64,000 bases of DNA from Bacteroidaceae bacterium. GTDB lineage: Bacteria > Bacteroidota > Bacteroidia > Bacteroidales > Bacteroidaceae. The notes below the pieces were generated by a model. The model did not search any database. It saw nothing but the letters and a program-made list of their open reading frames with translations, and was not told the origin of the DNA. The stretch spans positions 1-64,000 of the forward strand of contig JAFTAJ010000030.1 in assembly GCA_017458585.1 (NCBI GenBank), in the 5' to 3' direction. Each line of letters begins with the position of its first letter. Position 1 is the first letter of the stretch. Shown piece after piece: positions 32,175 through 41,279 of the stretch. The translations under genes were made by a program, and so were the position numbers.

Positions 32175-33449
32175 ATGTTTTTCGACGAACTCAACCTGGA
32201 TGACCGTTTGCTCGACGCGCTCTATGAGATGCGTTTCGACGAGTGTACGCCGATTCAGGAACAAGCAATACCCCCACTACTTAAAGGGCGCGACCTGGTA
32301 GGCATAGCCCAGACAGGCACCGGCAAGACAGCCGCATACCTGCTGCCCGTGCTGCACAGACTCTGCACCGGTCACTACCCAGAAGGTAGCGTCAACTGCC
32401 TCATTATGGTGCCCACCCGTGAGCTAGCCATGCAGATAGACCAGGTGCTGGAAGCCTTCTCTTACTACGTACCTTTCTCCGGAGTAGCCGTCTATGGCGG
32501 CAACGACGCATACCGCTACGACCGCGAGCTGCGCGGAATGAAGATGGGCGCTGACATCATCGTAGCAACTCCAGGGCGCCTTATCTCCCATCTGCAGCTG
32601 GGCAACGTGGACCTCAGCCGCGTCAGTTTCTTTGTGCTTGACGAGGCCGACCGCATGCTCGACATGGGCTTTCACGACGACATAATGAAGATAGCGTCCT
32701 ACCTGCCCGCCAAGCGACAAACGCTGCTCTTCTCCGCCACCATGCCCGACGACATACAAAAGCTTGCCGACTCGCTGCTCAGCAATCCTGTCAACATACG
32801 CATCGCCGTGAGCAAGCCCGCCGAGGGCATCGACCACAAGGCCTATATCTGCTACGAGCCGCAGAAGATGCGAATACTGGAAAGCCTGCTCAAGGCGCAG
32901 GAGATAAAGCGAGCCATCATGTTTGTGTCGAAGAAGACCAAGGTGAAAGACCTCGCCATCAAGATGCGCAAGATGGGAATCAAGATAGCGCAGATGCACT
33001 CCGACCTCACGCAGGAAGAGCGCAACCATGTGATGCAGGATTTCAAGGCAGGCCGCATTAGCCTCATTGTAGCCACCGACCTTATCTCGCGAGGCATTGA
33101 CATAGACGACATACAACTGGTGATCAACTACGACGTGCCGCGCGATGCCGAAGACTATATACACCGTGTGGGGCGCACCGCGCGTGCCGGCAAGGAAGGA
33201 AGAGCCGTCACCCTCGTGAGCGAAGAAGATCAATTCTATTTCGGCAAGATAGAGCGTTTCCTTGGTCACGAGATACCCAAGTTGCCACTACCCGAAGGCC
33301 TAACCGAAGTGCCGGCGTATAATCCGCGCCGCAGTCTCAGGAAGGATGGTTCAAGAGGTTCAAGGAGTTCAAGAGGGACTACTTCTTCCCGACCACAATC
33401 TTCCCAACGTAGAAAAGCAAAACGACATTCATCATCAGCGCATAGATGA
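32175..33449 (+). CDS. DEAD-box RNA helicase
   Basis: 424 residues from ATG 32175; the open frame upstream overlaps the permease gene and is repeat. Motifs Q (TPIQEQAIPPLL), I (AQTGTGKT), Ia (PTRELAMQ), Ib, II (VLDEADRMLDMGF), III (SATMPD), and VI (YIHRVGRTARAGKEG) are complete: an RhlE-like helicase for RNA remodelling. The C-terminal tail RKDGSRGSRSSRGTTSSRPQ is encoded from GTTCAAGAG repeats (about 33347-33376) and then runs 71 nt into the convergent BASS gene, suggesting that a repeat insertion displaced the original stop. Confidence 0.93.
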   Translation: MFFDELNLDDRLLDALYEMRFDECTPIQEQAIPPLLKGRDLVGIAQTGTGKTAAYLLPVLHRLCTGHYPEGSVNCLIMVPTRELAMQIDQVLEAFSYYVPFSGVAVYGGNDAYRYDRELRGMKMGADIIVATPGRLISHLQLGNVDLSRVSFFVLDEADRMLDMGFHDDIMKIASYLPAKRQTLLFSATMPDDIQKLADSLLSNPVNIRIAVSKPAEGIDHKAYICYEPQKMRILESLLKAQEIKRAIMFVSKKTKVKDLAIKMRKMGIKIAQMHSDLTQEERNHVMQDFKAGRISLIVATDLISRGIDIDDIQLVINYDVPRDAEDYIHRVGRTARAGKEGRAVTLVSEEDQFYFGKIERFLGHEIPKLPLPEGLTEVPAYNPRRSLRKDGSRGSRSSRGTTSSRPQSSQRRKAKRHSSSAHR

Positions 33450-34236
33450 TGGCGGGGATGGCAATGGTGTCGTTGTTGAAGATGAAAGGACTCGACGCAA
33501 TGGCGATAGCTTGCGCCGCATTCTGCATTCCCACCTCTATAACAATAGTGCGACGCTGGCGGTAGCCCAGCTTGAATAGTCGCGACAACAACGCCGCGCC
33601 GCCAGTGGCACATATCAGTAGCAGAGTGACGCAGAGTCCTAGCAATGCTATGTTGTCAGAAATAGTGCTACGATGCTGTATGAAGAAAATCGTTGCCAGC
33701 AGTATAAGCAACGGAAACGCCAGCTTTGACAGTACCCTCTCAATCTTTGATGCAGCCACAGGCCAACAACGTCTCACCGCGATTCCAATAACGATGGGCA
33801 GAAACATCAGCAGTAGATTCTGAACCAGAAGATTGCCCACCGGCAAGGAAATAACTGATTGACCATTGAACATTGACCATTGAGTGGTCCATGCCATTAT
33901 CAGCGGCACAGTGAACAGTGTGATGATGCTGCTCAACGCTGTGAGCATTACCGACAATGCCACATCGCCCTTGGCAAGCATAGAGAACACATTGCTGCTG
34001 CTGCCACCTGGGCAACAGCCTATCAGCACCATGCCCACAAAGAACTCTGGCGGCAGCTTAAACACTACGGCCACCGCAAAAGCCAGTAATGGCAACAGCA
34101 CTATCTGCCCCACCAGGGCAATTATCACAGCTCGCGGCTGCTTAAGCACAAGACCAAAGTCGCCGACCCTCAGCGTCAGGCCGAGATCAAACATCAGCAG
34201 CGTGAGGATGGGCAGAACGATAAAGATTGTATTCAT
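33379..34236 (-). CDS. Bile acid:sodium symporter family (BASS) transporter
   Basis: 285 residues, about 8-9 hydrophobic segments. Family traits: LTLRVGDFGLVLKQPRAVII, VGMVLIGCCPGGSSSNVFSM (the substrate/sodium-site motif), IEVGMQNAAQAIAIASSPFI. Substrate unknown; these import organic anions with sodium. An in-frame ATTGACCATTGAACATTGAC repeat (about 33856-33884) encodes the WSMFNGQSVI stretch in a loop. It is probably last in the gmd-fcl-fucP operon, 16 bp after fucP, with a GTTTAGAGTTTAGAGTT repeat in between. Confidence 0.88.
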   Translation of the reverse strand: MNTIFIVLPILTLLMFDLGLTLRVGDFGLVLKQPRAVIIALVGQIVLLPLLAFAVAVVFKLPPEFFVGMVLIGCCPGGSSSNVFSMLAKGDVALSVMLTALSSIITLFTVPLIMAWTTQWSMFNGQSVISLPVGNLLVQNLLLMFLPIVIGIAVRRCWPVAASKIERVLSKLAFPLLILLATIFFIQHRSTISDNIALLGLCVTLLLICATGGAALLSRLFKLGYRQRRTIVIEVGMQNAAQAIAIASSPFIFNNDTIAIPAIIYALMMNVVLLFYVGKIVVGKK

Positions 34237-34252
34237 CTGGGTAGTTTAGAGT

Positions 34253-35494
34253 TTAGAGTTCAATTTTATGGAACATGGCGGAATAGGCAGCTATCACCAC
34301 ATAGCATACCAGCGGCACGATAAAGCCCAGTGCGACGCAGCTGGCGTCGGCTATGCAGCCCATCAGCAGCGGAGCCACCGCACCACCCACGATAGTCATG
34401 ATGAGATATGATGATGCCCTCTTGGTCTGACCTTCTGCGCCGCGCAGAGCCAGCGAGAAGATAGTCGGGAACATTATGCTCTCGCAGAGATACACCAAGA
34501 AGAATGCGCCCATAGACAGCCAGCCGCGGCATAGGATAATCACCAATGTGCCGAGCGTGGCTCCCACAGCGTAAGTCAGCAGCAGTTTGTCGGCACGGAT
34601 GTAGCCCATAAGCCAGCTACCAACCAGTCTGCCGACAAAGAACAGTCCCATGCCACCGAAGCTCAGCCATAGACTAGCCTCGCCCTTGGAGATGCCCACG
34701 TTCTCTATGAAGTAAGCCACGAAATTGCTGTTTACACCCGTCTGCGCCGCTACATAAAAGAATAGCGCGATTACGCCCATCATGAAGATGCGCGAGTTTC
34801 GTAATTTATAGCTTTGTGTCTCAGCTACAGTACGGGTGTGCGACTCTTCCTCCTGTGGTTCCGGTAGCCTGCAGAACTTGAAGCCCAGGGCGGCCAGCAG
34901 CACAAACACACCCACTATAACATAGGGCGTGGCCACGGATGCAATGCAGGCAGTGCCGCCCCCCTCGTCGCCAAAGAAGAACATGCCGCCCACCAATGGA
35001 CCGCATATCCAGCCAAGGCCGTTGAGTGACTGCGCGAGGTTGATGCGTTGCTCTGCCGATTTCTTTTCGCCGAGCACCGTTACATACGGATTGGCAGAAG
35101 TCTCAAGACAAGTCAGTCCGCAACCTATCACAAACAAGAGTCCCACAAATGCAGGATAGATCATGGCAGGGTTGTCGGCCTTGGCGCCCCAAATGCAAAT
35201 GGGAAGGAAGAGCAGCGCCCCCACCCCATAGAGTACCAAGCCAGTCAGCACACCGCCGCGGTAGCCCCATCGGCGTATGATCTTGCCGGCAGGGATAGCC
35301 ATCAGGAAGTAGGCGGCATATGTCGCTACCTGTACCCATGCGGCATTGGCGTGGTTCAGGCCTAGAAGGTTTTTGAGGTGTGGGTTGAGCACCTCTAATA
35401 TTGCGTGGGCGAATCCCCACATGAAGAACAGGCTCGATATGAGCAGGAACGGCACCAGGAATGACTTGCCGTCCTTTGTCGTAGTCAGTTTCAT
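34253..35494 (-). CDS. fucP: L-fucose:H+ symporter-type MFS permease
   Basis: 413 residues, about 12 transmembrane segments. FLLISSLFFMWGFAHAILEV and NPHLKNLLGLNHANAAWVQV, then GCGLTCLETSANPYVTVLGE are FucP/FHS motifs. Its start overlaps the stop of the GDP-fucose synthase gene as ATGA, so uptake and activation of fucose are co-expressed. The exact sugar is inferred; another FHS substrate is possible. Confidence 0.87.
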   Translation of the reverse strand: MKLTTTKDGKSFLVPFLLISSLFFMWGFAHAILEVLNPHLKNLLGLNHANAAWVQVATYAAYFLMAIPAGKIIRRWGYRGGVLTGLVLYGVGALLFLPICIWGAKADNPAMIYPAFVGLLFVIGCGLTCLETSANPYVTVLGEKKSAEQRINLAQSLNGLGWICGPLVGGMFFFGDEGGGTACIASVATPYVIVGVFVLLAALGFKFCRLPEPQEEESHTRTVAETQSYKLRNSRIFMMGVIALFFYVAAQTGVNSNFVAYFIENVGISKGEASLWLSFGGMGLFFVGRLVGSWLMGYIRADKLLLTYAVGATLGTLVIILCRGWLSMGAFFLVYLCESIMFPTIFSLALRGAEGQTKRASSYLIMTIVGGAVAPLLMGCIADASCVALGFIVPLVCYVVIAAYSAMFHKIEL

Positions 35495-36432
35495 CTCTCC
35501 GCCCTCATTGGATTATTAAGGAAGTCCTCATACGCCAGTCGTATGCCATCTTCCAACTCAGTCTTGTATGTCCAGCCGAGTGCTGTAGCCTTAGACACAT
35601 CGAGCAGTTTGCGTGGAGTGCCATTGGGGCGAGTAGTATCCCACTCTATGTCTCCGTCGTAGCCCACCACCTTAGCCACCAGCCTCGTGAGGGCCTTAAT
35701 GGTCAGTTCTTTGCCCGTGCCTGCGTTGACCGTCTGGTTGCCGCTGTAGTTGTTCATCAGGAACACACACAGATTGGCGAGGTCATCCACATAGAGGAAC
35801 TCTCTGAGCGGCGAGCCGTCACCCCAACAAGTCACGCTCTTCAGTCCAGCGACCTTCGCCTCATGGAAGCGACGAATCAGCGCCGGCAGCACATGGCTGT
35901 GCTCGGGGTGGTAGTTGTCGTTAGGACCATATAGGTTAGTCGGCATCACGCTGATAAAGTCTGTGCCGTACTGGCGGTTGAGAAACTCGCAGTACTTAAG
36001 GCCGGATATCTTTGCCAGCGCGTAGGCCTCGTTGGTCTTCTCCAGCGCCCCTGTCAGCAGGCAGTTCTCAGGCATAGGCTGCGGAGCCATCCTCGGGTAT
36101 ATGCAGCTGCTGCCCAGGAACTCCAGTTTCTTGCAGCCATTCTTCCATGCCGAGTGAATGACGTTCATCTCCAGAATCATGTTGTCGTACATAAAGTCAG
36201 CCAGCGCACTCTGGTTGGCTACTATGCCGCCCACCTTTGCTGCAGCCAGAAACACATATTCTGGCTTTTCCTCGGCAAAGAACTTCTCTACCTCGGTTTG
36301 TCGAGTCAGGTCCAACTCCTTGTGCGTACGTGTAATAATATTGGTGTACCCCTGCCTTTGCAGTTCCCTGACGATGGCAGATCCAACCATTCCGCGGTGT
36401 CCCGCCACATAAATTTTGCTATCTTTTTTCAT
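35491..36432 (-). CDS. fcl: GDP-L-fucose synthase
   Basis: 313 residues. NADPH-dependent 3,5-epimerase/4-reductase that turns GDP-4-keto-6-deoxymannose into GDP-L-fucose. SDR Rossmann motif [16 protein letters not shown], catalytic S in [21 protein letters not shown]-x3-K in [15 protein letters not shown], and [20 protein letters not shown] are characteristic. ATGA overlaps join it to gmd upstream and fucP downstream, giving a fully coupled operon for fucosylated surface glycans. Confidence 0.96.
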   Translation of the reverse strand: MKKDSKIYVAGHRGMVGSAIVRELQRQGYTNIITRTHKELDLTRQTEVEKFFAEEKPEYVFLAAAKVGGIVANQSALADFMYDNMILEMNVIHSAWKNGCKKLEFLGSSCIYPRMAPQPMPENCLLTGALEKTNEAYALAKISGLKYCEFLNRQYGTDFISVMPTNLYGPNDNYHPEHSHVLPALIRRFHEAKVAGLKSVTCWGDGSPLREFLYVDDLANLCVFLMNNYSGNQTVNAGTGKELTIKALTRLVAKVVGYDGDIEWDTTRPNGTPRKLLDVSKATALGWTYKTELEDGIRLAYEDFLNNPMRAER

Positions 36433-37763
36433 CTTACAATACCTTTCTCCAAATACTCTGCCAAGTTAGTCCTTACTTTCGCTGCGGCACCCTCTCCTGC
36501 CACTTTGCCCATATCGTGCTTCACCATCAGGGCAACGAGTTCATGGAATGATGTCTTGCTGGGATTCCATTTCAGCTTAGCCTTAGCCTTCGTCGGGTCG
36601 CCCCACAGGTTCACCACATCAGTGGGCCTGTAGAAGTCATCGCTAACCCTTACCAGCGTCTTGCCTACCAACTTGGCGGGACCGTCGATGCACACGCCCA
36701 CTTCGTCGAGGCCTTGTCCGCGGAAGTCCAGAGTGATGCCTGCGCACTTAAACGCCTCATAGCAGAATTCCCTCACACTATGTTGCACGCCCGTAGCTAT
36801 GACAAAGTCGTCGGGCTTTTCCTGTTGCAGCATCATCCACATACACTCCACGTAGTCCTTGGCATAGCCCCAGTCGCGCAGTGAACTAAGATTGCCCAGA
36901 TACAGGCAGTCCTGGTGACCCTGAGCTATGCGAGCTGCAGCCAGCGTTATCTTACGCGTCACAAATGTCTCGCCCCTGCGTTCACTCTCGTGGTTGAAAA
37001 GGATACCGCTGCAGCAGAACATATTGTACGCCTCTCTGTATTCCTTGATAATCCAGAAGCCGTAGAGCTTGGCGATGGCGTAGGGGCTGTAGGGATGGAA
37101 TGGTGTGTTCTCATTCTGCGGCACCTGCTCCACCTTGCCGTAGAGCTCTGATGTGCTTGCCTGATAGATGCGGCATGTGTCCTCGAGATGACAGGCCCTT
37201 ACGGCTTCGAGTATCCTGAGCACGCCCACGGCATCCACATCGGCAGTGAACTCCGGGGCGTCGAAGCTCACCTGAACATGACTCTGCGCAGCGAGGTTGT
37301 ATATCTCAGTGGGCTTTACCTTCGCTATTACTTTGACTATCGACATGGAGTCGCCCATGTCTGCGTAGTGAAGGTGGAAGTTGGGCGTACCCTCCAGGTG
37401 AGCTATTCTCTCGCGGAAATCCACTGACGAGCGACGGATTATGCCGTGCACCTCATAGCCTTTCTCCAACAGCAGCTCAGAGAGGTACGAGCCGTCCTGC
37501 CCCGTTACACCCGTGATGAGAGCTACGTGGCGCAGACCTTCTGCTGACATTGGGGCAGTAACATCGACGCCCAGAACATCGCTCAGTCTGCGTATTGCCT
37601 CAGTGCTGAAGCCGTTGCGGCCCGTAAGCCAACGGCTCACCTCCGCCTCACGTTTCCCGACCATCTCAGCCAGCTCACGCTGCGTTATCTTCCTTGCAGC
37701 AAGAATATTCGCCACATTTTTTGCAACCAATTTGTTAAACTTTACTTTTTCTTCACGTGTCAT
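36429..37763 (-). CDS. gmd: GDP-mannose 4,6-dehydratase with N-terminal HTH domain
   Basis: 444 residues from ATG 37763, which sits 26 nt after the -7 element; the frame further upstream overlaps that promoter. Residues 79-444 are Gmd: [27 protein letters not shown] and Y-S-P-Y-A-I-A-K with the catalytic Tyr-Lys, [20 protein letters not shown]. Residues 10-68 are an XRE/HTH_3 domain: [51 protein letters not shown]. Known Gmd proteins are about 350-380 residues and lack this. No frameshift is visible at the join; Met72 could give a normal-length enzyme by internal initiation. It may bind its own promoter (inference). Confidence 0.93.
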   Translation of the reverse strand: MTREEKVKFNKLVAKNVANILAARKITQRELAEMVGKREAEVSRWLTGRNGFSTEAIRRLSDVLGVDVTAPMSAEGLRHVALITGVTGQDGSYLSELLLEKGYEVHGIIRRSSVDFRERIAHLEGTPNFHLHYADMGDSMSIVKVIAKVKPTEIYNLAAQSHVQVSFDAPEFTADVDAVGVLRILEAVRACHLEDTCRIYQASTSELYGKVEQVPQNENTPFHPYSPYAIAKLYGFWIIKEYREAYNMFCCSGILFNHESERRGETFVTRKITLAAARIAQGHQDCLYLGNLSSLRDWGYAKDYVECMWMMLQQEKPDDFVIATGVQHSVREFCYEAFKCAGITLDFRGQGLDEVGVCIDGPAKLVGKTLVRVSDDFYRPTDVVNLWGDPTKAKAKLKWNPSKTSFHELVALMVKHDMGKVAGEGAAAKVRTNLAEYLEKGIVR

Positions 37764-37789
37764 ATTGTAATATTTACATTTTTCGGCTG

Positions 37790-37797
37790 CAAAGATA
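37790..37797 (-). promoter_or_regulatory. gmd operon -7 promoter element
   Basis: TATCTTTG followed by CAGCC on the minus strand. It is divergent from the TATCTTTG of the dockerin protein gene at 37902, leaving about 100 bp of AT-rich shared control region where an XRE protein could bind. Confidence 0.65.
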
Positions 37798-37901
37798 GAA
37801 AATAATATCAAAACACAATATAAAATCGCAAGAAATTATACAAAATATCTATGGGTCAAATATTTTTTCTTTAAATTCTGCTGCAATTCGTAAACAAAGT
37901 G

Positions 37902-37909
37902 TATCTTTG
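37902..37909 (+). promoter_or_regulatory. -7 promoter element of dockerin-protein gene
   Basis: TATCTTTG followed by CAAC, 38 nt before the ATG at 37948. Confidence 0.65.
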
Positions 37910-37947
37910 CAACTCAAAATATCATAAACTTAAAAACTCACTTATAT

Positions 37948-39348
37948 ATGAATAGATTTACAAAACTTTTGGCCTTGCTCTGCCTCCTGCCTTTCCCGCT
38001 GACGGCGATGGCAGACAATGATTACGTGGAACTGCTCACCAACGGCGCCTGCGACGGCACCTTCGACGGGTGGACCATCGGCGAGAACACTTGGGCCATC
38101 GGTGAAGAAGACGACGGCACCTACTCATGGGTATCGTCCACGAACTATTGCGTCCTCACCCAGACCATAGACCTTACGGAGAGGGACTTCGATTTGGAGG
38201 CCATCGACAAAGGCGGCGTGCAGCTTAGGGCCTATGGAGACTTGATAAGTTCATATATTGAGGGTGAATATGGCGCCGAGAAAGCCAGTGCGATAGTGGA
38301 GATATACAATGCGAAAGGTGTCAGAATTCTAACCTGGGACTTGTTCAGTGACATTTTCGCCCATGAAGAATGGGAAAAAACTGGATCGTCAGTCCGTCTT
38401 GCCTCCGGCGCCCGCAAGATGACATTTCTGATTGAGGGAAAAGGTCTCGCGGGAAAGGCAGGGTTCTCCGGCCCCCGCTTCAGAAACCTCTCCCTCCAGA
38501 TACATAAAGATGCCATATACAGCCGCGCCGATGTCAACCGCGACAAAGACGTCAACACCACCGACGTCGTGGCCATATACTCCTACATTACAAATGGCGG
38601 CGACAGCGGCTTCGCCAGGGGGCGCGCCGATGTCAACCGCGACAAAGACGTCAACACCTCCGACGTCGTGGGCGTATATGACGTAATCATCAACGGCGAG
38701 CCCCCCTACATACCCACAGTGCCCGATGACGCGCTGCTCTATCCCTTCAGCGTCAGCAACGCAAAGACCGTCCTGTTCGCAAAAGGCAACCTCCAATACG
38801 TTAGCGGCAAATGGAAGTTCGCCTCCAAGCAGTACGAATACTTCGGCACCAACCAGTCAGACAACCACAAGGACATGTTCCCCTTCAACGGTTACAAATG
38901 CCCCGAGGGCTGGCACTGCCTCACCAACGATGAGTGGACATACCTACTCAGCAAGCGCATCGTAAACAACACCCTCAGCGACGGCGCACTCTACACCCTC
39001 GCCACCCTCGGAGGCCAGTACAAAGGCATGATAGTCTTCCCCGACTCCTATGTACACCCCGCAGAATCCGGCTTCACGCCAGGCACCTACAACACATTTA
39101 GCAACTACACCGCCACCGTCAGCCTCGAAGGATGGACACTGATGGAGAAGGCGGGAGCCATGTTCCTCCCCTGCGCCGGCTACAAGTCGATGGGCAGCAC
39201 GTGGAAAGGCGTGGACATACAGGGATGCTACATGACCACCACCCCCAGCGGCAGCGGCTACTACGACCCCTGGTTCGACCCCTCCTTCGTCTCACTCACC
39301 GAGACAAGCAACCAATCCACCTGGTCGTCCGTACGCCTCGTCAGATGA
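37948..39348 (+). CDS. Secreted protein with two dockerin-type repeats and FISUMP-like domain
   Basis: 466 residues. Signal peptide MNRFTKLLALLCLLPFPLTA. Residues about 27-185 look like a carbohydrate-binding jellyroll (ELLTNGACDGTFDGWTIGEN). Two dockerin type I calcium repeats follow, ADVNRDKDVNTTDVVAIYSY and ADVNRDKDVNTSDVVGVYDV (about 193-250), with nearly identical DNA. The C-terminal domain (SVSNAKTVLFAKGNLQY, KFASKQYEYFG, GWHCLTNDEWTYLLSKR) is the major-paralogous-domain type of Bacteroidetes surface proteins. No catalytic domain is evident. Likely surface adhesion or glycan binding. Confidence 0.82.
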   Translation: MNRFTKLLALLCLLPFPLTAMADNDYVELLTNGACDGTFDGWTIGENTWAIGEEDDGTYSWVSSTNYCVLTQTIDLTERDFDLEAIDKGGVQLRAYGDLISSYIEGEYGAEKASAIVEIYNAKGVRILTWDLFSDIFAHEEWEKTGSSVRLASGARKMTFLIEGKGLAGKAGFSGPRFRNLSLQIHKDAIYSRADVNRDKDVNTTDVVAIYSYITNGGDSGFARGRADVNRDKDVNTSDVVGVYDVIINGEPPYIPTVPDDALLYPFSVSNAKTVLFAKGNLQYVSGKWKFASKQYEYFGTNQSDNHKDMFPFNGYKCPEGWHCLTNDEWTYLLSKRIVNNTLSDGALYTLATLGGQYKGMIVFPDSYVHPAESGFTPGTYNTFSNYTATVSLEGWTLMEKAGAMFLPCAGYKSMGSTWKGVDIQGCYMTTTPSGSGYYDPWFDPSFVSLTETSNQSTWSSVRLVR

Positions 39349-39375
39349 CCTTATCCCCTCTCTAATATTTGAAAT

Positions 39376-39621
39376 TTATTTCTTTGCGTTCCCTTTGCAG
39401 TTTTTGCATAGATGGCGGCCTTTCTTTATTGCCTCCGCCATGCTGATTTGCTTGATCTCAGCCTTGCAGTTGCTGAGAGCATCACATGTGCGGTTGAGGT
39501 GATAGGTCTTTGCATTCTTGCCCGTGCAGATATAGACCTTGGCGTTCTTCTTGATCTGTGCTGACGCACTGCCGCACAGCAGTGCCATTGCAGCGATAAG
39601 AATAATGGTTGTGTGTTTCAT
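39376..39621 (-). CDS. Small secreted cysteine-rich protein
   Basis: 81 residues. Signal peptide MKHTTIILIAAMALLCGSASA. The mature part KVYICTGKNAKTYHLNRTCD, then ALSNC, ISMAEAIKKGRHLCKNCKGN resembles the small domain at the C-terminus of some secreted nucleases, with Y-H-x4-C, C, and C-x2-C as probable zinc ligands. Function unknown. A near-consensus promoter (TAAATTCG, minus 39651-39658) precedes it; the IS element is inserted about 85 bp upstream of its start. Confidence 0.72.
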   Translation of the reverse strand: MKHTTIILIAAMALLCGSASAQIKKNAKVYICTGKNAKTYHLNRTCDALSNCKAEIKQISMAEAIKKGRHLCKNCKGNAKK

Positions 39622-39728
39622 GTTTTTTTCGTTTTCCGATATATCGTCTGCGAATTTACGAAAGATTTTTAATACTGATAATAAACTATATATAATAATT
39701 CACTAGTGTCCACTAAAAATGGACGAGT

Positions 39729-40892
39729 TTAAAAATTAAATAAATTAGGTTCACTTGAACCGCTTCGATCTTTGTCATTTTTGAATATAGTTTTGTCGAA
39801 GAGATCTCTGAGATGCGTTGTATCAGTGAGTGACATGCTGAGGATTTGCAAGACCTCATAGGTCGAGCGTTTCAACTTCATGTCATGTTGGACAATAGCC
39901 ACAAGGCAGTAGGCACAGATGGCAGAGTAAATCTGTATTCTGACAGCATTCTCAGTTGTGCCCCAGAACTTCTTGATCTTGAGGTGCTGCTTAAGCCACT
40001 TGAAGAACAGCTCTATCTGCCAACGGTTTTTGTAGAGGTCGGCAACCTGCAGTGCAGTCAGTTCCATTGCGTTGGTCAGGAACATGAACTCACGGCTTTG
40101 CTCCTCATCGAAGAACCGTACAAGCCTAAGATGCTCAGGATAGCCTTTCTGACTGCCATAGACGGTCAGTTCTATCTCAGCATCAGTTAGTATTCCCTTG
40201 GGCAGCCTGCGCCTCCACTTGATGCACTTGTACTGCAAATTGGTCTTAGCCCTGACAACAAAGAATGACTCCGCACGATGTATGCGATAGAGCTCCTTTA
40301 AGTTGTTGTAGCCACGGTCAAAGATGTAGTAAGCACCTGTCTCAATGGGGATTTCTTTCATCGCCTTGGAGTCATGAACTGACGCCGTGGTGATATGGAA
40401 GAAGGCTGGAATCTGAGTCTCCAGGTCATATAGGGTATGTATCTTTATACCGCCCTTATGCTTGCGGAACTTAGCCCACCAAAACACATCCAGACATAGC
40501 GAGATAGTCGTGGAATCGAAAGCATAGACATTTCCGTCAAGCTTGAAGATATCTGTAGCCCTTTTGCGTCTGGCCTCACAGACAAGGTAATAGGCATACT
40601 CCTCGAAGATGCGATAGTCACGATTGGTATTTGCCTTTGCCAGATTACTTCTGGTGACGTGTTTGCCAAGTCCGAGATGATAGCATTTCTGGTGATGTGC
40701 TTCTATGCCGATAATCAAGTCTCGCATACTCTCGCGATTACTCAGTTGTCCGAACATCAATGTAAGGAGTTGGTTCCAGCATGTGAAATGTTTCACATAG
40801 TGGTTACCTTTGTACTTATCTACGATGTGACGGAACTGATCATAGTCCAGAAACTCAACCAATTGAGCGAAAACGTATTTTGATTTATTCAT
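39729..40892 (-). CDS. IS4-family transposase
   Basis: 387 residues, apparently intact. N-terminal DUF4372-type region (YVFAQLVEFLDYDQFRHIVD, GNHYVKHFTCWNQLLTLMFG), then the DDE core: AFDSTTISLCLDVFWWAKF (first Asp), YIFDRGYNNLKELYRI (second Asp with DRGY), and NRWQIELFFKWLKQHLKIKK (the Y-(2)-R-(3)-E-(6)-K signature). Promoter TATCTTTG on the minus strand at 40915-40922, inside the element, 23 bp before the ATG. Confidence 0.93.
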   Translation of the reverse strand: MNKSKYVFAQLVEFLDYDQFRHIVDKYKGNHYVKHFTCWNQLLTLMFGQLSNRESMRDLIIGIEAHHQKCYHLGLGKHVTRSNLAKANTNRDYRIFEEYAYYLVCEARRKRATDIFKLDGNVYAFDSTTISLCLDVFWWAKFRKHKGGIKIHTLYDLETQIPAFFHITTASVHDSKAMKEIPIETGAYYIFDRGYNNLKELYRIHRAESFFVVRAKTNLQYKCIKWRRRLPKGILTDAEIELTVYGSQKGYPEHLRLVRFFDEEQSREFMFLTNAMELTALQVADLYKNRWQIELFFKWLKQHLKIKKFWGTTENAVRIQIYSAICAYCLVAIVQHDMKLKRSTYEVLQILSMSLTDTTHLRDLFDKTIFKNDKDRSGSSEPNLFNF

Positions 40893-40914
40893 TTGAAGTC
40901 ATTATTTTTGACTG

Positions 40915-40922
40915 CAAAGATA
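40915..40922 (-). promoter_or_regulatory. IS transposase -7 promoter element
   Basis: TATCTTTG followed by CAGTC on the minus strand, internal to the IS. Confidence 0.55.
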
Positions 40923-41126
40923 CAAAACCAAATCCGTGCACTCGAAAAATCTCTGCAACTAACTATATTTCAATTATTTCAAAGAACGCTTAGCGATTTT
41001 TAGTGGACAGCAATGGTTTCCAATAAAGGATTGTCGTCGTTTTTAACGAGAAAATAGGATGCAAAATTAGTATAAAACGAGAAAAAAACCAAATAATTTT
41101 TGAGCTTTTCCGAGGTGAAGCCTAAC

Positions 41127-41147
41127 TTGTCTCACATCGTGAGACAA
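41127..41147. other. TTGTCTCAC-ATC-GTGAGACAA palindrome
   Basis: A perfect 9-bp inverted repeat with a 3-nt spacer in the 271-bp gap between the IS and mltG. It has no T run; it may be an operator or a weak mltG terminator. To its right are GTTAAGTAGTTAAG and CCATAAACCATAAAC word repeats up to 41275. Confidence 0.5.
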
Positions 41148-41279
41148 AGTTGTTAGACTAGAAGTTAAGTAGTTAAGTAGTTAAGCCGTTAGTCTGTAAG
41201 TTAAGCCGTTAGTCTTTCTTCTTTCGAACTTTTCAAATCCGTAAACCATAAACCATAAACTGTAAACCGTAAACAAACC

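Larger units (their letters stand above)
39707..41009 (-). mobile_element. IS4-family insertion sequence
   Basis: 1303 bp bounded by a 14-nt inverted repeat: TGTCCACTAAAAAT at 39707-39720 and its complement ATTTTTAGTGGACA at 40996-41009. One transposase gene fills it. The flanks (AATTCACTAG left, GCAATGGTTT right) show no target duplication. It lies between the small cysteine-rich gene and mltG. Confidence 0.88.
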
